In this document: positions 12,411-12,440 of the stretch, one piece after another
Layout of the letters: each line of letters opens with the position of its first letter
Position numbering within the stretch: the stretch's first letter is position 1
NCBI GenBank assembly: GCA_964398805.1
Contig: CAYNNI010000071.1
Coordinates: forward strand, 1-12,440
Direction: 5' to 3'
From: CAISDH01 sp964398805
Lineage (GTDB): Archaea > Micrarchaeota > Micrarchaeia > Micrarchaeales > Micrarchaeaceae
Length of the DNA stretch: 12,440 nucleotides
Made by a program: the position numbers and the translations under genes
The notes under the pieces: generated by a model
What the model saw: only the letters and a program-made list of their open reading frames with translations
Databases searched by the model: none
What the model was told of the DNA's origin: nothing

Positions 12411-12440
12411 ATGGGGGGCGCATACACTTTTCCAGTGGAT
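12411..12440 (+). CDS. Start of an unidentified gene, cut by the window edge
   Basis: An ATG at 12411 opens a frame with no stop in the remaining 30 bases (reads MGGAYTFPVD). CAGTGAC just upstream is a fair ribosome-binding site and a TATA box lies about 55 bp before it. Ten residues are too few to name a family. Confidence 0.35.
   Translation, partial: MGGAYTFPVD

Noticed and set aside
1..12440. CRISPR array, toxin-antitoxin pair, phage or integrase genes
   Set aside because: No regularly spaced direct repeats and no matching protein motifs were seen on either strand.

Overview
The window reads as a compact archaeal chromosome segment, GC-rich in most coding regions. The evidence is a gene set with archaeal-type members (Spt5 followed by ribosomal protein L11, a Trm5/TYW2-type methyltransferase, a PP1-like phosphatase, two-domain Sua5). 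Intergenic gaps also carry TATA-like boxes roughly 25-37 bp before start codons, and GGTGA/GGTGG ribosome-binding sites precede several starts. Genes are packed tightly: 5 to 60 bp gaps, overlapping coding ends, and two convergent pairs whose stop codons overlap. A small-genome lineage such as a DPANN archaeon is possible, but that is inference; I cannot name the organism.

Layout. 1-204 is AT-richer sequence with no convincing gene. 205-276 (-) is tRNA-Val(CAC). 322-855 (+) is a PduO-type cobalamin adenosyltransferase, converging on a long leftward block. Read in its own direction from 7354 down, that block is a Trm5-like tRNA methyltransferase, a nitroreductase, lemA, a small low-GC two-helix membrane protein, htpX, a PPP-family phosphatase with a duplicated N-terminal module, scpA and scpB. 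From 7395 rightward comes a four-gene cluster: spt5, rpl11, an HD-domain phosphohydrolase, and an Fe-S HhH-GPD DNA glycosylase. It converges (stop codons overlapping) with two leftward tandem paralogues, each a PH-like domain followed by a zinc ribbon. Sua5 (11256-12320) is divergent from the second paralogue across a short promoter with two TATA boxes. A new gene probably starts at 12411 and leaves the window.

Functional themes. Chromosome structure: scpA/scpB, the kleisin and winged-helix partners of SMC. Membrane quality control: lemA, the small membrane protein and htpX. Transcription and translation: spt5, rpl11, tRNA-Val, Sua5 (t6A at position 37) and Trm5 (m1G at position 37). Nucleotide and DNA maintenance: the HD phosphohydrolase overlapping the glycosylase gene. 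Most genes are recognisable housekeeping families. The less described parts are the phosphatase with its tandem N-terminal repeats and altered GNHE motif, the tandem PH/zinc-ribbon pair, and the small low-GC membrane protein between lemA and htpX. I found no CRISPR array, no intact transposase and no obvious defence or secretion cluster.
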